A stretch of DNA of 6,774 bases from Xanthobacteraceae bacterium (GTDB lineage Bacteria > Pseudomonadota > Alphaproteobacteria > Rhizobiales > Xanthobacteraceae): assembly GCA_025929595.1 (NCBI GenBank), contig JAICQA010000151.1:1-6774 (forward strand), given 5' to 3'. Position 1 is the stretch's first letter. Each line of letters begins with the position of its first letter. This document shows positions 1-5,478 of the stretch, piece by piece. Below the pieces are notes generated by a model. It was not told where the DNA came from and ran no database searches. It saw only the letters and a program-made list of their open reading frames with translations. The translations under genes and the position numbers were made by a program.

Positions 1-15
1 ACGCACTCGGCTGAC

Positions 16-603
16 CTATGGCACTCCGGATTTGGACCGCGCGGCCGTCCGAAACAGCACCGCCGACCCGATCCACAACGCGGCGAAGATCGCGTTGAGC
101 ACGAACACGCCGACCGGACCCGGCGGCTCCCACAGGACGTCGCGGTACGCGGGAATTGCCAGCACGATTGTCGGCACGAGCATTTGCACGACCGCCATGG
201 CGATCAGCGCTCGCGCCATGCCCTGCGGCCGGAAACCCGCGAGCAGCGCGCCGACAAGGCCGACAAGCAGCACGGCGAGATAAATTATATTGAAGGCTTC
301 ATCGTCGCCGATGATACCGACGGCGCCGTTGATCCAGATCAGAAGAACAGAAGTTACGGCCGCCACGCCGACCGCGGCGCGGTACGCAACCGTGCTGCCC
401 AGGCCCGCGACGACCTCATACGCCAGCGCCGCGCCGAACAGCACCGTGGCCGCGAAAATGAAATCGAACAGGTCCCAATTCCATTCATCGCTGACCTGCA
501 TCGCGACCACAGGAATCAGCAGAATGAGCGCCACGACGACAGCCCACACGGCGACCCGCCGCGTGCGCAGGCGCCAACCGCCGAGGATCGAACTCTCCTG
601 CAT
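16..603 (-). CDS. Six-helix integral membrane protein of unknown function
   Basis: This 195-residue protein is dominated by hydrophobic segments. I see six likely membrane helices at about residues 17-36, 44-66, 74-98, 104-124, 129-151 and 163-186. Charges fit the positive-inside rule: the N-terminus (RLRTRR), the loop between helices 4 and 5 (RPQGMAR) and the C-terminus (RTAARSKS) are basic, while the loops after helices 1 and 3 are acidic (SDEWNWD, GDDEAF). Both ends should therefore be cytoplasmic. There is no cleavable signal peptide and no catalytic motif, so I assign no function; the DEWNWDLFDF stretch before helix 2 resembles a widespread uncharacterised small membrane protein family (recall, not a search). 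The ATG start at 603 has GGAG (612-615) 8 bases upstream, and the gene ends with TAG at 16-18. It lies 87 bases beyond the DUF1801 gene on the same strand and could be cotranscribed or separate. Confidence 0.8.
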   Translation of the reverse strand: MQESSILGGWRLRTRRVAVWAVVVALILLIPVVAMQVSDEWNWDLFDFIFAATVLFGAALAYEVVAGLGSTVAYRAAVGVAAVTSVLLIWINGAVGIIGDDEAFNIIYLAVLLVGLVGALLAGFRPQGMARALIAMAVVQMLVPTIVLAIPAYRDVLWEPPGPVGVFVLNAIFAALWIGSAVLFRTAARSKSGVP

Positions 604-627
604 GTTTTCTGCTCCATTGACTCCGGA

Positions 628-663
628 TCAAAGGGCAGGACGAGCAATCCTCTGCGGCTTTGA
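628..663. repeat. Imperfect inverted repeat between the DUF1801 and membrane-protein genes
   Basis: The arms TCAAAG (628-633) and CTTTGA (658-663) are perfectly complementary. Inside them GCA (635-637) can pair with TGC (653-655) and GGA (638-640) with TCC (648-650), leaving a 7-base loop and small bulges. No T-run follows on the minus strand, so it is not a typical intrinsic terminator. It may be a leader structure of the membrane-protein gene, a weak terminator after the DUF1801 gene, or chance. Confidence 0.35.
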
Positions 664-690
664 TGAGGCAATCGATCTACGCCGCGCCGC

Positions 691-1179
691 TCACATCTTT
701 TCCCCGGGCAGCTTGCTCGCCTGCTTCACCCAGCCGGTGAACCGCGCCTCATCGAGCTCGCCCTCGTAAATATCGAGGTAGCGCACGTCCTTATGCTTGG
801 ATTTGCCGGGCGGCACCGGGTCCAGCGACGCGCCGCGGAAGAACGCCACCTTGATGTATTTCGCGAAGACATGAAAGCTGAGGAACCAGTGCCCTTCCTC
901 GACGCCATAGAACGGTGAATTCCATTTCACCGCCTTGCGCACGCCGGGGACCGCGCGTTCGATCAGCGCGTCGAGGCGGCGTCCGACGGCGCTCTTCCAG
1001 CCCGGCATCGCCGCGACATAGGCCTGCACCGGCGCGTCGCCGTAGCCCTTCGCGATCTGCGGATTGCCGCCCGATAGCAGCTTCGGTTTCGAATCCTTGC
1101 CGGATTTCTTCGGCGCGGCCTTGCGTTTCGCCCCGGCGCGCTTCTTGGCGGACTTCTTCTTCGATGCCTTTTTTGCCAC
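691..1179 (-). CDS. DUF1801 domain protein with lysine-rich N-terminal tail
   Basis: The 162-residue product has two parts. Residues 1-33 are almost entirely Lys, Ala, Arg and Ser (KKASKKKSAKKRAGAKRK), like the basic tails of histone H1-like proteins. Residues about 48-157 look like a DUF1801 domain, a compact alpha/beta fold also found in the YdhG-type proteins; the KWNSPFYG segment (85-92), followed by an aromatic strand FLSFHVFAKYIKVAFFRG, is characteristic. Members lack an established biochemical role, although some are annotated as iron chaperones by fold similarity; I would not claim that here. The start is GTG at 1177-1179, supported by AGAGGA (1185-1190) 5 bases upstream; the ATG at 1182-1184 is in another frame. 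The stop is TGA. It begins only 24 bases after the monooxygenase gene ends, so the two are probably cotranscribed. Nucleic-acid binding by the tail is inference. Confidence 0.85.
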   Translation of the reverse strand: MAKKASKKKSAKKRAGAKRKAAPKKSGKDSKPKLLSGGNPQIAKGYGDAPVQAYVAAMPGWKSAVGRRLDALIERAVPGVRKAVKWNSPFYGVEEGHWFLSFHVFAKYIKVAFFRGASLDPVPPGKSKHKDVRYLDIYEGELDEARFTGWVKQASKLPGEKM

Positions 1180-1203
1180 TGCATTCCTCTCGCTGGACTG
1201 GAG

Positions 1204-2232
1204 CTACTCCGCCGCCTGCCGCGACTCTGCGTGCAAATGTGGCATCACTTCGCGTGTGAAAAGATCGAGCGAGCGCAGCGACTCTTCGAGCGAGAGATCG
1301 CCGAAGGCGAAACGGCAGCCGAGATAGTTCGCGCCGGACTCCCTGAACTGCGCCTGCAAAATTTCACGAACGTCGGCGGGCGTGCCGACGGCCGCAAGGC
1401 CGTTGGCGATGAAGCCGTCGATCTCTTCGGGGTAATTGACCCCGACCGGCGGCGTGTTGTTCTCGCGCCAGAGCTTCATGAAGCTGGCAAACCACACACG
1501 ATACGCGCGCCGCGCTGCCTCAAGCGCCACCTCGCGATCCTCGGCGATCACGATATGCCGGTTCATGCCGAGCCGCGGCGCGCGCATGCCCGCCTTCGCC
1601 GCCGCCGGCCAGTAGGTCTCGCCCATGCCGCGGATGACGGCTGCCGGCGCGTTCGCGACCGCGTTCATGCCGCGCTCGCCGGTGCGCTGCGCGTTGCTCG
1701 GGCTGTTCACGCCGTACCAGAGCGGCGGGTGCGGCTTCTGGTACGGCTCAAGCTCGATCGGCACATTCTCAAAATTGTAGAACTCGCCCTTGAAAGTGAG
1801 CTTCCCGCCGCGCAGCCCCTGCAGCACGATCTGCAAGGCCTCCGCGAACATCGGTTCGGCCTTCGACGGCTCGAGACCGTAGTAGCGGTTCTCGATCGGC
1901 GAGATGCCCTTGCCCACGCCGAATTCGAGCCGTCCGCCGCTCAACTGATCGAGCATGCAGATCTCTTCGATCAGCCGCAGCGGGTGATAGAGCGGTAGCG
2001 TGTAGACGAGCGGCCCAAAGCGCAGCCGCTTCGTGCGCTGAGCCACCGCCGAGAGGAACACCGATGGCGACGGCGACATGCCGAGCGGCGTCGAGTGATG
2101 TTCCGCAATCAGATAGATGTGGAAGCCGGCGCGGTCGTAGGCTTCCACGAGCTTCAGCCGGTTCTCGTAGAAATCCGCGAGCGGCCCCGCGCCGCGATCG
2201 ACGTGATCGAAAATGCCGAATGTGATGCCCAC
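1204..2232 (-). CDS. Luciferase-like (LLM family) flavin-dependent monooxygenase
   Basis: The 342-residue protein matches the bacterial luciferase-like family (pfam00296), TIM-barrel oxidoreductases that use reduced FMN, or F420 in some branches. It starts with the first barrel strand GITFGIFDHV. It carries the AEHHS segment (residues 43-47) typical of the luciferase-type active site, then LDQLSGGRLEFGVGKG (94-109), the most diagnostic stretch of the family, and HPPLWYGVNSP later in the barrel. The length is normal for a single-chain alkanal or nitrilotriacetate-type monooxygenase, and it should be cytoplasmic. The substrate cannot be read from sequence. The start is GTG at 2230-2232 behind a purine-rich GGGAAGG (2234-2240). 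The gene stands 77 bases beyond pqqE and has a promoter candidate of its own, so membership in the PQQ operon is uncertain. The stop is TAG. Confidence 0.9.
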   Translation of the reverse strand: MGITFGIFDHVDRGAGPLADFYENRLKLVEAYDRAGFHIYLIAEHHSTPLGMSPSPSVFLSAVAQRTKRLRFGPLVYTLPLYHPLRLIEEICMLDQLSGGRLEFGVGKGISPIENRYYGLEPSKAEPMFAEALQIVLQGLRGGKLTFKGEFYNFENVPIELEPYQKPHPPLWYGVNSPSNAQRTGERGMNAVANAPAAVIRGMGETYWPAAAKAGMRAPRLGMNRHIVIAEDREVALEAARRAYRVWFASFMKLWRENNTPPVGVNYPEEIDGFIANGLAAVGTPADVREILQAQFRESGANYLGCRFAFGDLSLEESLRSLDLFTREVMPHLHAESRQAAE

Positions 2233-2262
2233 GCCTTCCCACCTTTCGCTCGCGCGGGCGAA

Positions 2263-2291
2263 AATTTCGGCAATGCACGGCGCACTGTCAA
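2263..2291 (-). promoter_or_regulatory. Candidate sigma-70-type promoter for the LLM monooxygenase gene
   Basis: On the minus strand a perfect TTGACA (2286-2291) is followed after 17 bases by GAAATT (2263-2268). The -35 box is ideal and the -10 box matches the consensus at only 3 of 6 positions. It lies 31 bases before the GTG start, leaving room for a short leader with a ribosome binding site. This would separate the monooxygenase from the pqq operon, but the weak -10 keeps it tentative. Confidence 0.45.
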
Positions 2292-2308
2292 TCGGCGCCG
2301 GCGCACTG
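2278..2308. repeat. Tandem 10-bp direct repeat with 21-bp period, possible operator
   Basis: CAGTGCGCCG (minus strand) occurs exactly at 2299-2308 and again at 2278-2287, start to start 21 bp, which is two helical turns. The second copy overlaps the last bases of the TTGACA box, and the palindrome CGGCGCCG (2293-2300) lies between the copies. The arrangement resembles a pair of protein half-sites on one face of the DNA. No regulator gene is present in the window to pair with it. Confidence 0.45.
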
Positions 2309-2309
2309 C

Positions 2310-3392
2310 TCAGGCGCGATGCAGGTAGGGCTCGTCCTCGCCCACTGCGGCGAGCGCAGCCACCCGCTCATGGTTGGGCGAGAGGTGGCACACCGGGTCT
2401 GCCGCCCGCGCGTCACCGGTGAGCAGGAACGCCTGGCAGCGGCAGCCGCCGAAATCCTGTCCGCGCCGTTCGCAGGAGCGGCACGGCTCGCGCATCCACG
2501 CCTCGCCGCGGAAGGCGTTGAAGGCGGGCGAATGACGCCAGATGTCTTCGAGTGAATGTTCGGCCACCGACCAGAAGTCGAGGCCGGGGATCGACTCCGC
2601 CGCATGACACGGCAACGCGCGGCCGGCCGGCGTCACGTTGAGCGAGCGCCGTCCCCACCCGCCCATGCAGGGCTTCGGGTAGCGCGCGTGATAATCCGGC
2701 GCGACGGAGTCGATCACGATCCTGCCGCGATGGACCGCACGCAGGCGTTCGACCTCCGCAACCGCAACCTCGACCTGCGCGCGCGAGGGCATCAGCGCCG
2801 CACGGTTCTTCAGCGCCCAGCCGTAATATTGCGCGTGCGCGATCTCGATCCGCCCCGCGCCCATCTCGAGCGCAAGCTCGACGATATCGGCGACACGGCC
2901 GATGTTGGCGCGATGAATGACCGCGTTGACCGTCAGCGGAAAGCAGCGCGCTACCACGTCCGCTGCGAGTTTCTGCTTGCGGCGGAACGCGCCTGCGTAA
3001 CCGGCGATGCGATCCGCCGACCCCTGTTCGGCGTCCTGCACTGAAATCTGGATGTGGTCGAGCCCCGCCTCTTTCAACGCGTCGAGCCGCACCGGTGTCA
3101 GGCCGATGCCGGACGTGATGAGGTTCGTGTAAAGCCCCGCACCGCTCGCCGCCCGCACGATCTCTTCAAGGTCGCGCCGCGCCGCCGGCTCGCCGCCAGA
3201 CAAATGCACATGCAACACGCCCAGCGCGGACGCTTCATGCATCACCCGGACCCACGCAAGGGTGTCGAGTTCGACGGACTTCGGCTCCAGCGCAAGCGGG
3301 TTGGAGCAATAGGGACAGCCCAGCGGACAACGGTGCGTGAGTTCCGCGAGCAGCCCGGACGGCGGCGGCAGCAGCGGACCCGGATCAAGCAT
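2310..3392 (-). CDS. pqqE: PqqE, radical SAM PqqA peptide cyclase
   Basis: PqqE forms the carbon-carbon bond between the glutamate and tyrosine of PqqA, the first step of PQQ synthesis. The 360-residue protein has the radical SAM cluster motif CPLGCPYC with Cys22, Cys26 and Cys29, and the SAM-binding SGGEP at 65-69. The C-terminal SPASM region that holds two auxiliary iron-sulfur clusters has Cys242 (CMGG), Cys262, Cys304, Cys307, Cys317, Cys319 and Cys335. Asp313 lies six residues after Cys307, where PqqE has an unusual aspartate cluster ligand in characterised homologues. All expected ligands are therefore present. I chose ATG at 3390-3392 (MLDPGPLLPPPSG) because the barrel begins just after it and GAGG (3399-3402) sits 6 bases upstream; a longer open frame back to 3584 is only the shadow of pqqD. 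The start overlaps the pqqD end by 8 bases. The stop is TGA, and the length is slightly below the usual 370-385. Confidence 0.97.
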   Translation of the reverse strand: MLDPGPLLPPPSGLLAELTHRCPLGCPYCSNPLALEPKSVELDTLAWVRVMHEASALGVLHVHLSGGEPAARRDLEEIVRAASGAGLYTNLITSGIGLTPVRLDALKEAGLDHIQISVQDAEQGSADRIAGYAGAFRRKQKLAADVVARCFPLTVNAVIHRANIGRVADIVELALEMGAGRIEIAHAQYYGWALKNRAALMPSRAQVEVAVAEVERLRAVHRGRIVIDSVAPDYHARYPKPCMGGWGRRSLNVTPAGRALPCHAAESIPGLDFWSVAEHSLEDIWRHSPAFNAFRGEAWMREPCRSCERRGQDFGGCRCQAFLLTGDARAADPVCHLSPNHERVAALAAVGEDEPYLHRA

Positions 3393-3681
3393 CGGAAACC
3401 TCGACCAGCCGCTTCTCGGCAAGCGAAGCCAGCAGCGCCTCGACGTCACCCGCGATCTGCTCGCGCGGCGCGTCGTAGATCGTCGCGAGGTCGTCGACGA
3501 TCTGCCCGAACGACGCCTCGCCGGTGCAGCGCTTGAGCACTTCGGCCGCGACCGCGTCGCACTCGAAGATGCGCTCAGGCGCAAGCAGCACCCAGCCGCC
3601 TTGCGCCTCGCTGTGCCGCAGCCGCACCCCCCGCGCCAGCCTCGGCTTGCCCTCTGCGAAGATTATGGTGTCCACGCTCAT
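3385..3681 (-). CDS. pqqD: PqqD, PqqA-binding peptide chaperone
   Basis: PqqD is the founding member of the RiPP recognition element fold, a small winged-helix-like domain that binds the PqqA precursor and delivers it to PqqE. The product is 98 residues, a normal size. The family pattern is visible: KPRLARGVRLRHSEAQGGWVL (12-32) forms the N-terminal strands, LLAPERIFECD (32-42) matches the usual 'L.PE....L' stretch, and EVLKRCTGEASFGQIVDDLA (47-66) followed by DVEALLASLAEKRLVE (79-94) form the helices. The start is ATG at 3679-3681, overlapping the pqqC stop as ATGA; the frame stays open further upstream but that part encodes low-complexity shadow sequence inside pqqC. It is a separate gene, whereas several methylotrophs have it fused to pqqC. 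Confidence 0.95.
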   Translation of the reverse strand: MSVDTIIFAEGKPRLARGVRLRHSEAQGGWVLLAPERIFECDAVAAEVLKRCTGEASFGQIVDDLATIYDAPREQIAGDVEALLASLAEKRLVEVSDA

Positions 3682-4415
3682 GGCGCTTCCTCCGGCACGA
3701 ATGCGCCGGACGGGACGAGCCCCGGCTCGACATAGGAGAAGTGCAGCGCGTCGAGCATCGCCCACAGCACGCCGCACTTGAACTCAAGCGCCGCGAGCAC
3801 GGCCTGCTGCTGCTCAGGCGTGACCGCGCGGCGTTTCACATAGTCGAGGGCGAAGGCCGCGTCGCGCGCCGCCTGCGGCGGACGTTGATCGAAATAGGCG
3901 AGCGCGTCGCGATCAATGAACGCGTAGTGCGCCAGCATCCCGGCCATGCGCTCGCCGATGATCCGCGGCGAGAACAGCTCGGTGAGCGACGACGCGATCG
4001 CCTCGAGCAGCGTCCGCTCGCGCACGAAATGGACATAGGCGTCCACCGCGAAACGCGTGCCCGGCAGGATTCCGCGCGTTGAGACGACATAGTCGCGGTC
4101 GAGTCCGAGCGCGCTGGTCAGCGCGAGCCAGCGCTCCGTGCCGCCCGGCGTTTCGTCGTCGCCGTCGTGGTCTTCCAGCCGTTTGCGCCATTCGCGCCGG
4201 ATCGCGGGGTCGTCGCAGCGCGCGATCAAGCTCGCATCCTTGATCGGGATGGACGCCTGATAGTAGTAGCGGTTGAGCGCCCACGCCTGCACCTGTCCCT
4301 TGCTGCAGCGTCCGCCATGCAGCAGCGCATGGAACGGGTGACGGTTGTGATAGCGCCGCGCGCCGATATCGCGCAGTTTCGTCTCCAGTTCATCCGCCGA
4401 CAGGATCGCCGTCAT
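3678..4415 (-). CDS. pqqC: PqqC, pyrroloquinoline-quinone synthase
   Basis: PqqC is the cofactor-free oxidase that carries out the last step: ring closure and an eight-electron oxidation of the AHQQ intermediate to PQQ using oxygen. The 245-residue protein has the all-helical TenA/heme-oxygenase-like fold and the strongly conserved family segments: RYHNRHPFH (21-29), ALNRYYYQASIPIKDA (46-61), LEDHDGDD (80-87), SLTELFSP (143-150), LAHYAFI (161-167) and CGVLWAMLDAL near the C-terminus. These include the substrate-contacting His, Arg, Tyr and Lys residues known in the Klebsiella enzyme. I chose ATG at 4413-4415 (MTAILSADELE): it overlaps the pqqB stop as ATGA and has AGGAG 8 bases upstream. The 12 extra codons in the open frame upstream are out-of-frame pqqB sequence. 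The stop TGA overlaps the pqqD start. Confidence 0.97.
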   Translation of the reverse strand: MTAILSADELETKLRDIGARRYHNRHPFHALLHGGRCSKGQVQAWALNRYYYQASIPIKDASLIARCDDPAIRREWRKRLEDHDGDDETPGGTERWLALTSALGLDRDYVVSTRGILPGTRFAVDAYVHFVRERTLLEAIASSLTELFSPRIIGERMAGMLAHYAFIDRDALAYFDQRPPQAARDAAFALDYVKRRAVTPEQQQAVLAALEFKCGVLWAMLDALHFSYVEPGLVPSGAFVPEEAP

Positions 4416-5314
4416 AGCACGATCTCCTGTCCATCCTCCGCCACTTCCCATCCCGCCTGCTCCACCCGCACGCGTTCGGGCGAGCCGTCGACCAGGATCG
4501 GGTTGGTATTATTGATGTGAATGAGCACGCGCCGGTTGCTGAGACCGGCGAGCGCCTCGAGCGTGCCGTCTTCGCCGTCGAGCGGCATATGCCCCATGCG
4601 CCGGCCGGTCTTCTCGCCGGTGCCGGCGCGGATCATCTCGTCGTCGGTAAAGAGTGTGCCGTCGATCATCACGGCATCGGCCCGCGCCAGCCGCTCGCGG
4701 ATGTCGTCGTTCATCGCGGCGATGCCGGGAATAAAGACAAGCCGCACGCCGTCGCGGCGAACCTCGACGCCGGCCGTATCGTCTGCGAGATCGCCCGCGC
4801 CCTCGCGATAGAGCGGCACCTTGCCGGATACGCGAAAGAGCTCGACCTCGACACCCGCCACTGTGAAGGATTCGCCGAACTCCACCGCCTGCCGCCTCAC
4901 GACGTCGCGCGCGAGCACGCCGAACATCGGATTGGCGCCGAGCAGCGCAAGCGTCGGTGCGGTCGCGAACAAGTCGAACGGTTGCCGCTCGCGCAATGTG
5001 AGAAGTCCCGCCGTCTGATCCACCTCCGCGCCGGTCAGCACGGCGGCGGAAATCGGCGAATGGCGCCCGTCGGACTGCGGCCACAACATCCTTGCGCCTC
5101 GAATTTGCGTGCCGAGATCGGGGCTCGCGTTCAGCAAGACCCATGATTGCCCGTTGCCGGAGACCGCGACGCTTGTCTGCGTGCGCGCTGTCACGCGCGG
5201 GTCGCCCGCCCAGGCAAGACGGCACACCGCGCAGCGGCAGTTCCATTGCGGAAAGCCTCCACCCGCCGCCGAGCCGAGCACGACCGCCGTCAGCCGCGCC
5301 GCGGCCCGCTTCAA
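4412..5314 (-). CDS. pqqB: PqqB, metallo-beta-lactamase-fold hydroxylase of PQQ synthesis
   Basis: PqqB adopts the metallo-beta-lactamase fold; work on the family shows iron-dependent hydroxylation of the crosslinked Glu-Tyr intermediate. With a TTG start at 5312-5314 the protein is 300 residues, the usual length. Signature segments are VVLGSAAGGGFPQWNCRCAVC (first strand and the Cys26/Cys28/Cys31 structural zinc site), LLNASPDLGTQI (60-71), TGAEVDQTAGLLTLRE (94-109), IDGTLF, GHMPLDG (241-247) and HINNTNP (266-272). The canonical HxHxDH metal motif is replaced by GAEVDQ, so this is the divergent active site typical of PqqB. Start choice: the frame is open to 5395, but that extension is pqqA read out of frame. 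TTG overlaps the pqqA stop (ATTGA) and has weak GGGA 7 bases upstream. The GTG at 5279-5281 would remove the first strand of the fold. The start is the least certain point; the gene itself is clear. Confidence 0.95.
   Translation of the reverse strand: MKRAAARLTAVVLGSAAGGGFPQWNCRCAVCRLAWAGDPRVTARTQTSVAVSGNGQSWVLLNASPDLGTQIRGARMLWPQSDGRHSPISAAVLTGAEVDQTAGLLTLRERQPFDLFATAPTLALLGANPMFGVLARDVVRRQAVEFGESFTVAGVEVELFRVSGKVPLYREGAGDLADDTAGVEVRRDGVRLVFIPGIAAMNDDIRERLARADAVMIDGTLFTDDEMIRAGTGEKTGRRMGHMPLDGEDGTLEALAGLSNRRVLIHINNTNPILVDGSPERVRVEQAGWEVAEDGQEIVL
4424..4428 (-). promoter_or_regulatory. Ribosome binding site of pqqC
   Basis: AGGAG on the minus strand lies 8 bases before the pqqC ATG, inside the last codons of pqqB. 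It decides the start: the first ATG or GTG of the longer open frame lies upstream of this site and has no such sequence at the right distance. Confidence 0.8.
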
Positions 5315-5400
5315 TCGCGCGTCCCGAGTTCCGCGCTCTGATACGCCGTCACTTCCATGCCGGCTGGAATTTCGATGATGGTCGGACGGGTCCACGCCAT
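5311..5400 (-). CDS. pqqA: PqqA, PQQ precursor peptide
   Basis: A 29-codon gene encodes the ribosomal peptide from which PQQ is carved. The peptide begins MAWTRPTIIEIPAGMEVTAY and ends SAELGTRD. It has the invariant Glu and Tyr of the family in the E-x3-Y spacing, here Glu16 and Tyr20, the same positions as in Methylobacterium extorquens PqqA. PqqE joins these two side chains, and the rest of the peptide is removed later by proteases. The Trp3, the Pro-rich N-terminal half and the GMEVT-Y core all match the family. The start is ATG at 5398-5400 behind a strong Shine-Dalgarno sequence, and the stop is TGA at 5311-5313. The last bases overlap the presumed TTG start of pqqB. It is the first gene of the pqq cluster; a strong ribosome binding site here and a weak start for pqqB would favour peptide over enzyme, as the pathway requires. 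Confidence 0.96.
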   Translation of the reverse strand: MAWTRPTIIEIPAGMEVTAYQSAELGTRD

Positions 5401-5405
5401 TGCCG

Positions 5406-5413
5406 TCTCCTTT
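5406..5413 (-). promoter_or_regulatory. Strong ribosome binding site of pqqA
   Basis: AAAGGAGA on the minus strand ends 5 bases before the pqqA ATG. It is the closest match to the anti-Shine-Dalgarno consensus in the window and supports calling this very short gene. Confidence 0.85.
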
Positions 5414-5425
5414 GTTTCAATGGCT

Positions 5426-5450
5426 GAACGCGCCTGCGAAAGGCGGGTTC
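5426..5450. repeat. Inverted repeat in the pqqA leader
   Basis: The 25 bases form GAAC-g-CGCCT-gcgaa-AGGCG-g-GTTC: a 5-bp inner stem and a 4-bp outer stem separated by one mismatch, around a 5-base loop. It lies 26 bases upstream of the pqqA start and 29 bases after the patatin stop. No T-run follows on the minus strand, so it is not a classic intrinsic terminator. It may be an operator, an RNA leader hairpin that protects or controls the pqqA message, or a weak terminator for the upstream gene. Confidence 0.5.
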
Positions 5451-5467
5451 CATCGGAGCCGGGTCAA
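5439..5467 (-). promoter_or_regulatory. Weak promoter candidate upstream of pqqA
   Basis: On the minus strand CTTGACC (TTGACC at 5462-5467) resembles the alphaproteobacterial -35 element. After 17 bases comes GCCTTT (5439-5444), a poor -10 box that falls within the inverted repeat. Only the -35 element is convincing; the pqq genes may instead be read from a promoter inside or before the patatin gene. Confidence 0.22.
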
Positions 5468-5478
5468 GGAAAAGTGGA

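Noticed and set aside
1231..1998. Long plus-strand open frame (255 codons) opposite the luciferase-like gene
   Set aside because: The translation is Arg/Ala/His-rich low-complexity sequence with no family resemblance, typical of antisense frames in GC-rich DNA, and it is fully covered by a well-supported gene.
3393..3584. 64-residue N-terminal extension of PqqE
   Set aside because: It is Ser/Arg-rich out-of-frame pqqD sequence. The ATG at 3390-3392 has a ribosome binding site and matches the family start.
3682..3777. 32-residue N-terminal extension of PqqD
   Set aside because: It overlaps the conserved 3' end of pqqC out of frame. The ATGA overlap at 3678-3681 is the natural start.
4517..5146. 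Plus-strand open frame of 209 codons opposite pqqB
   Set aside because: It is the antisense shadow of pqqB, with no recognisable domain.
5315..5395. Extended pqqB start at the GTG at 5393-5395
   Set aside because: The extra 27 residues are pqqA read in another frame and resemble no PqqB N-terminus. The TTG at the pqqA stop gives the normal length.
5426..5450. Intrinsic terminator for the patatin gene
   Set aside because: The hairpin has only a 5-bp inner stem and no T-run on the minus strand, so I list it only as an inverted repeat.
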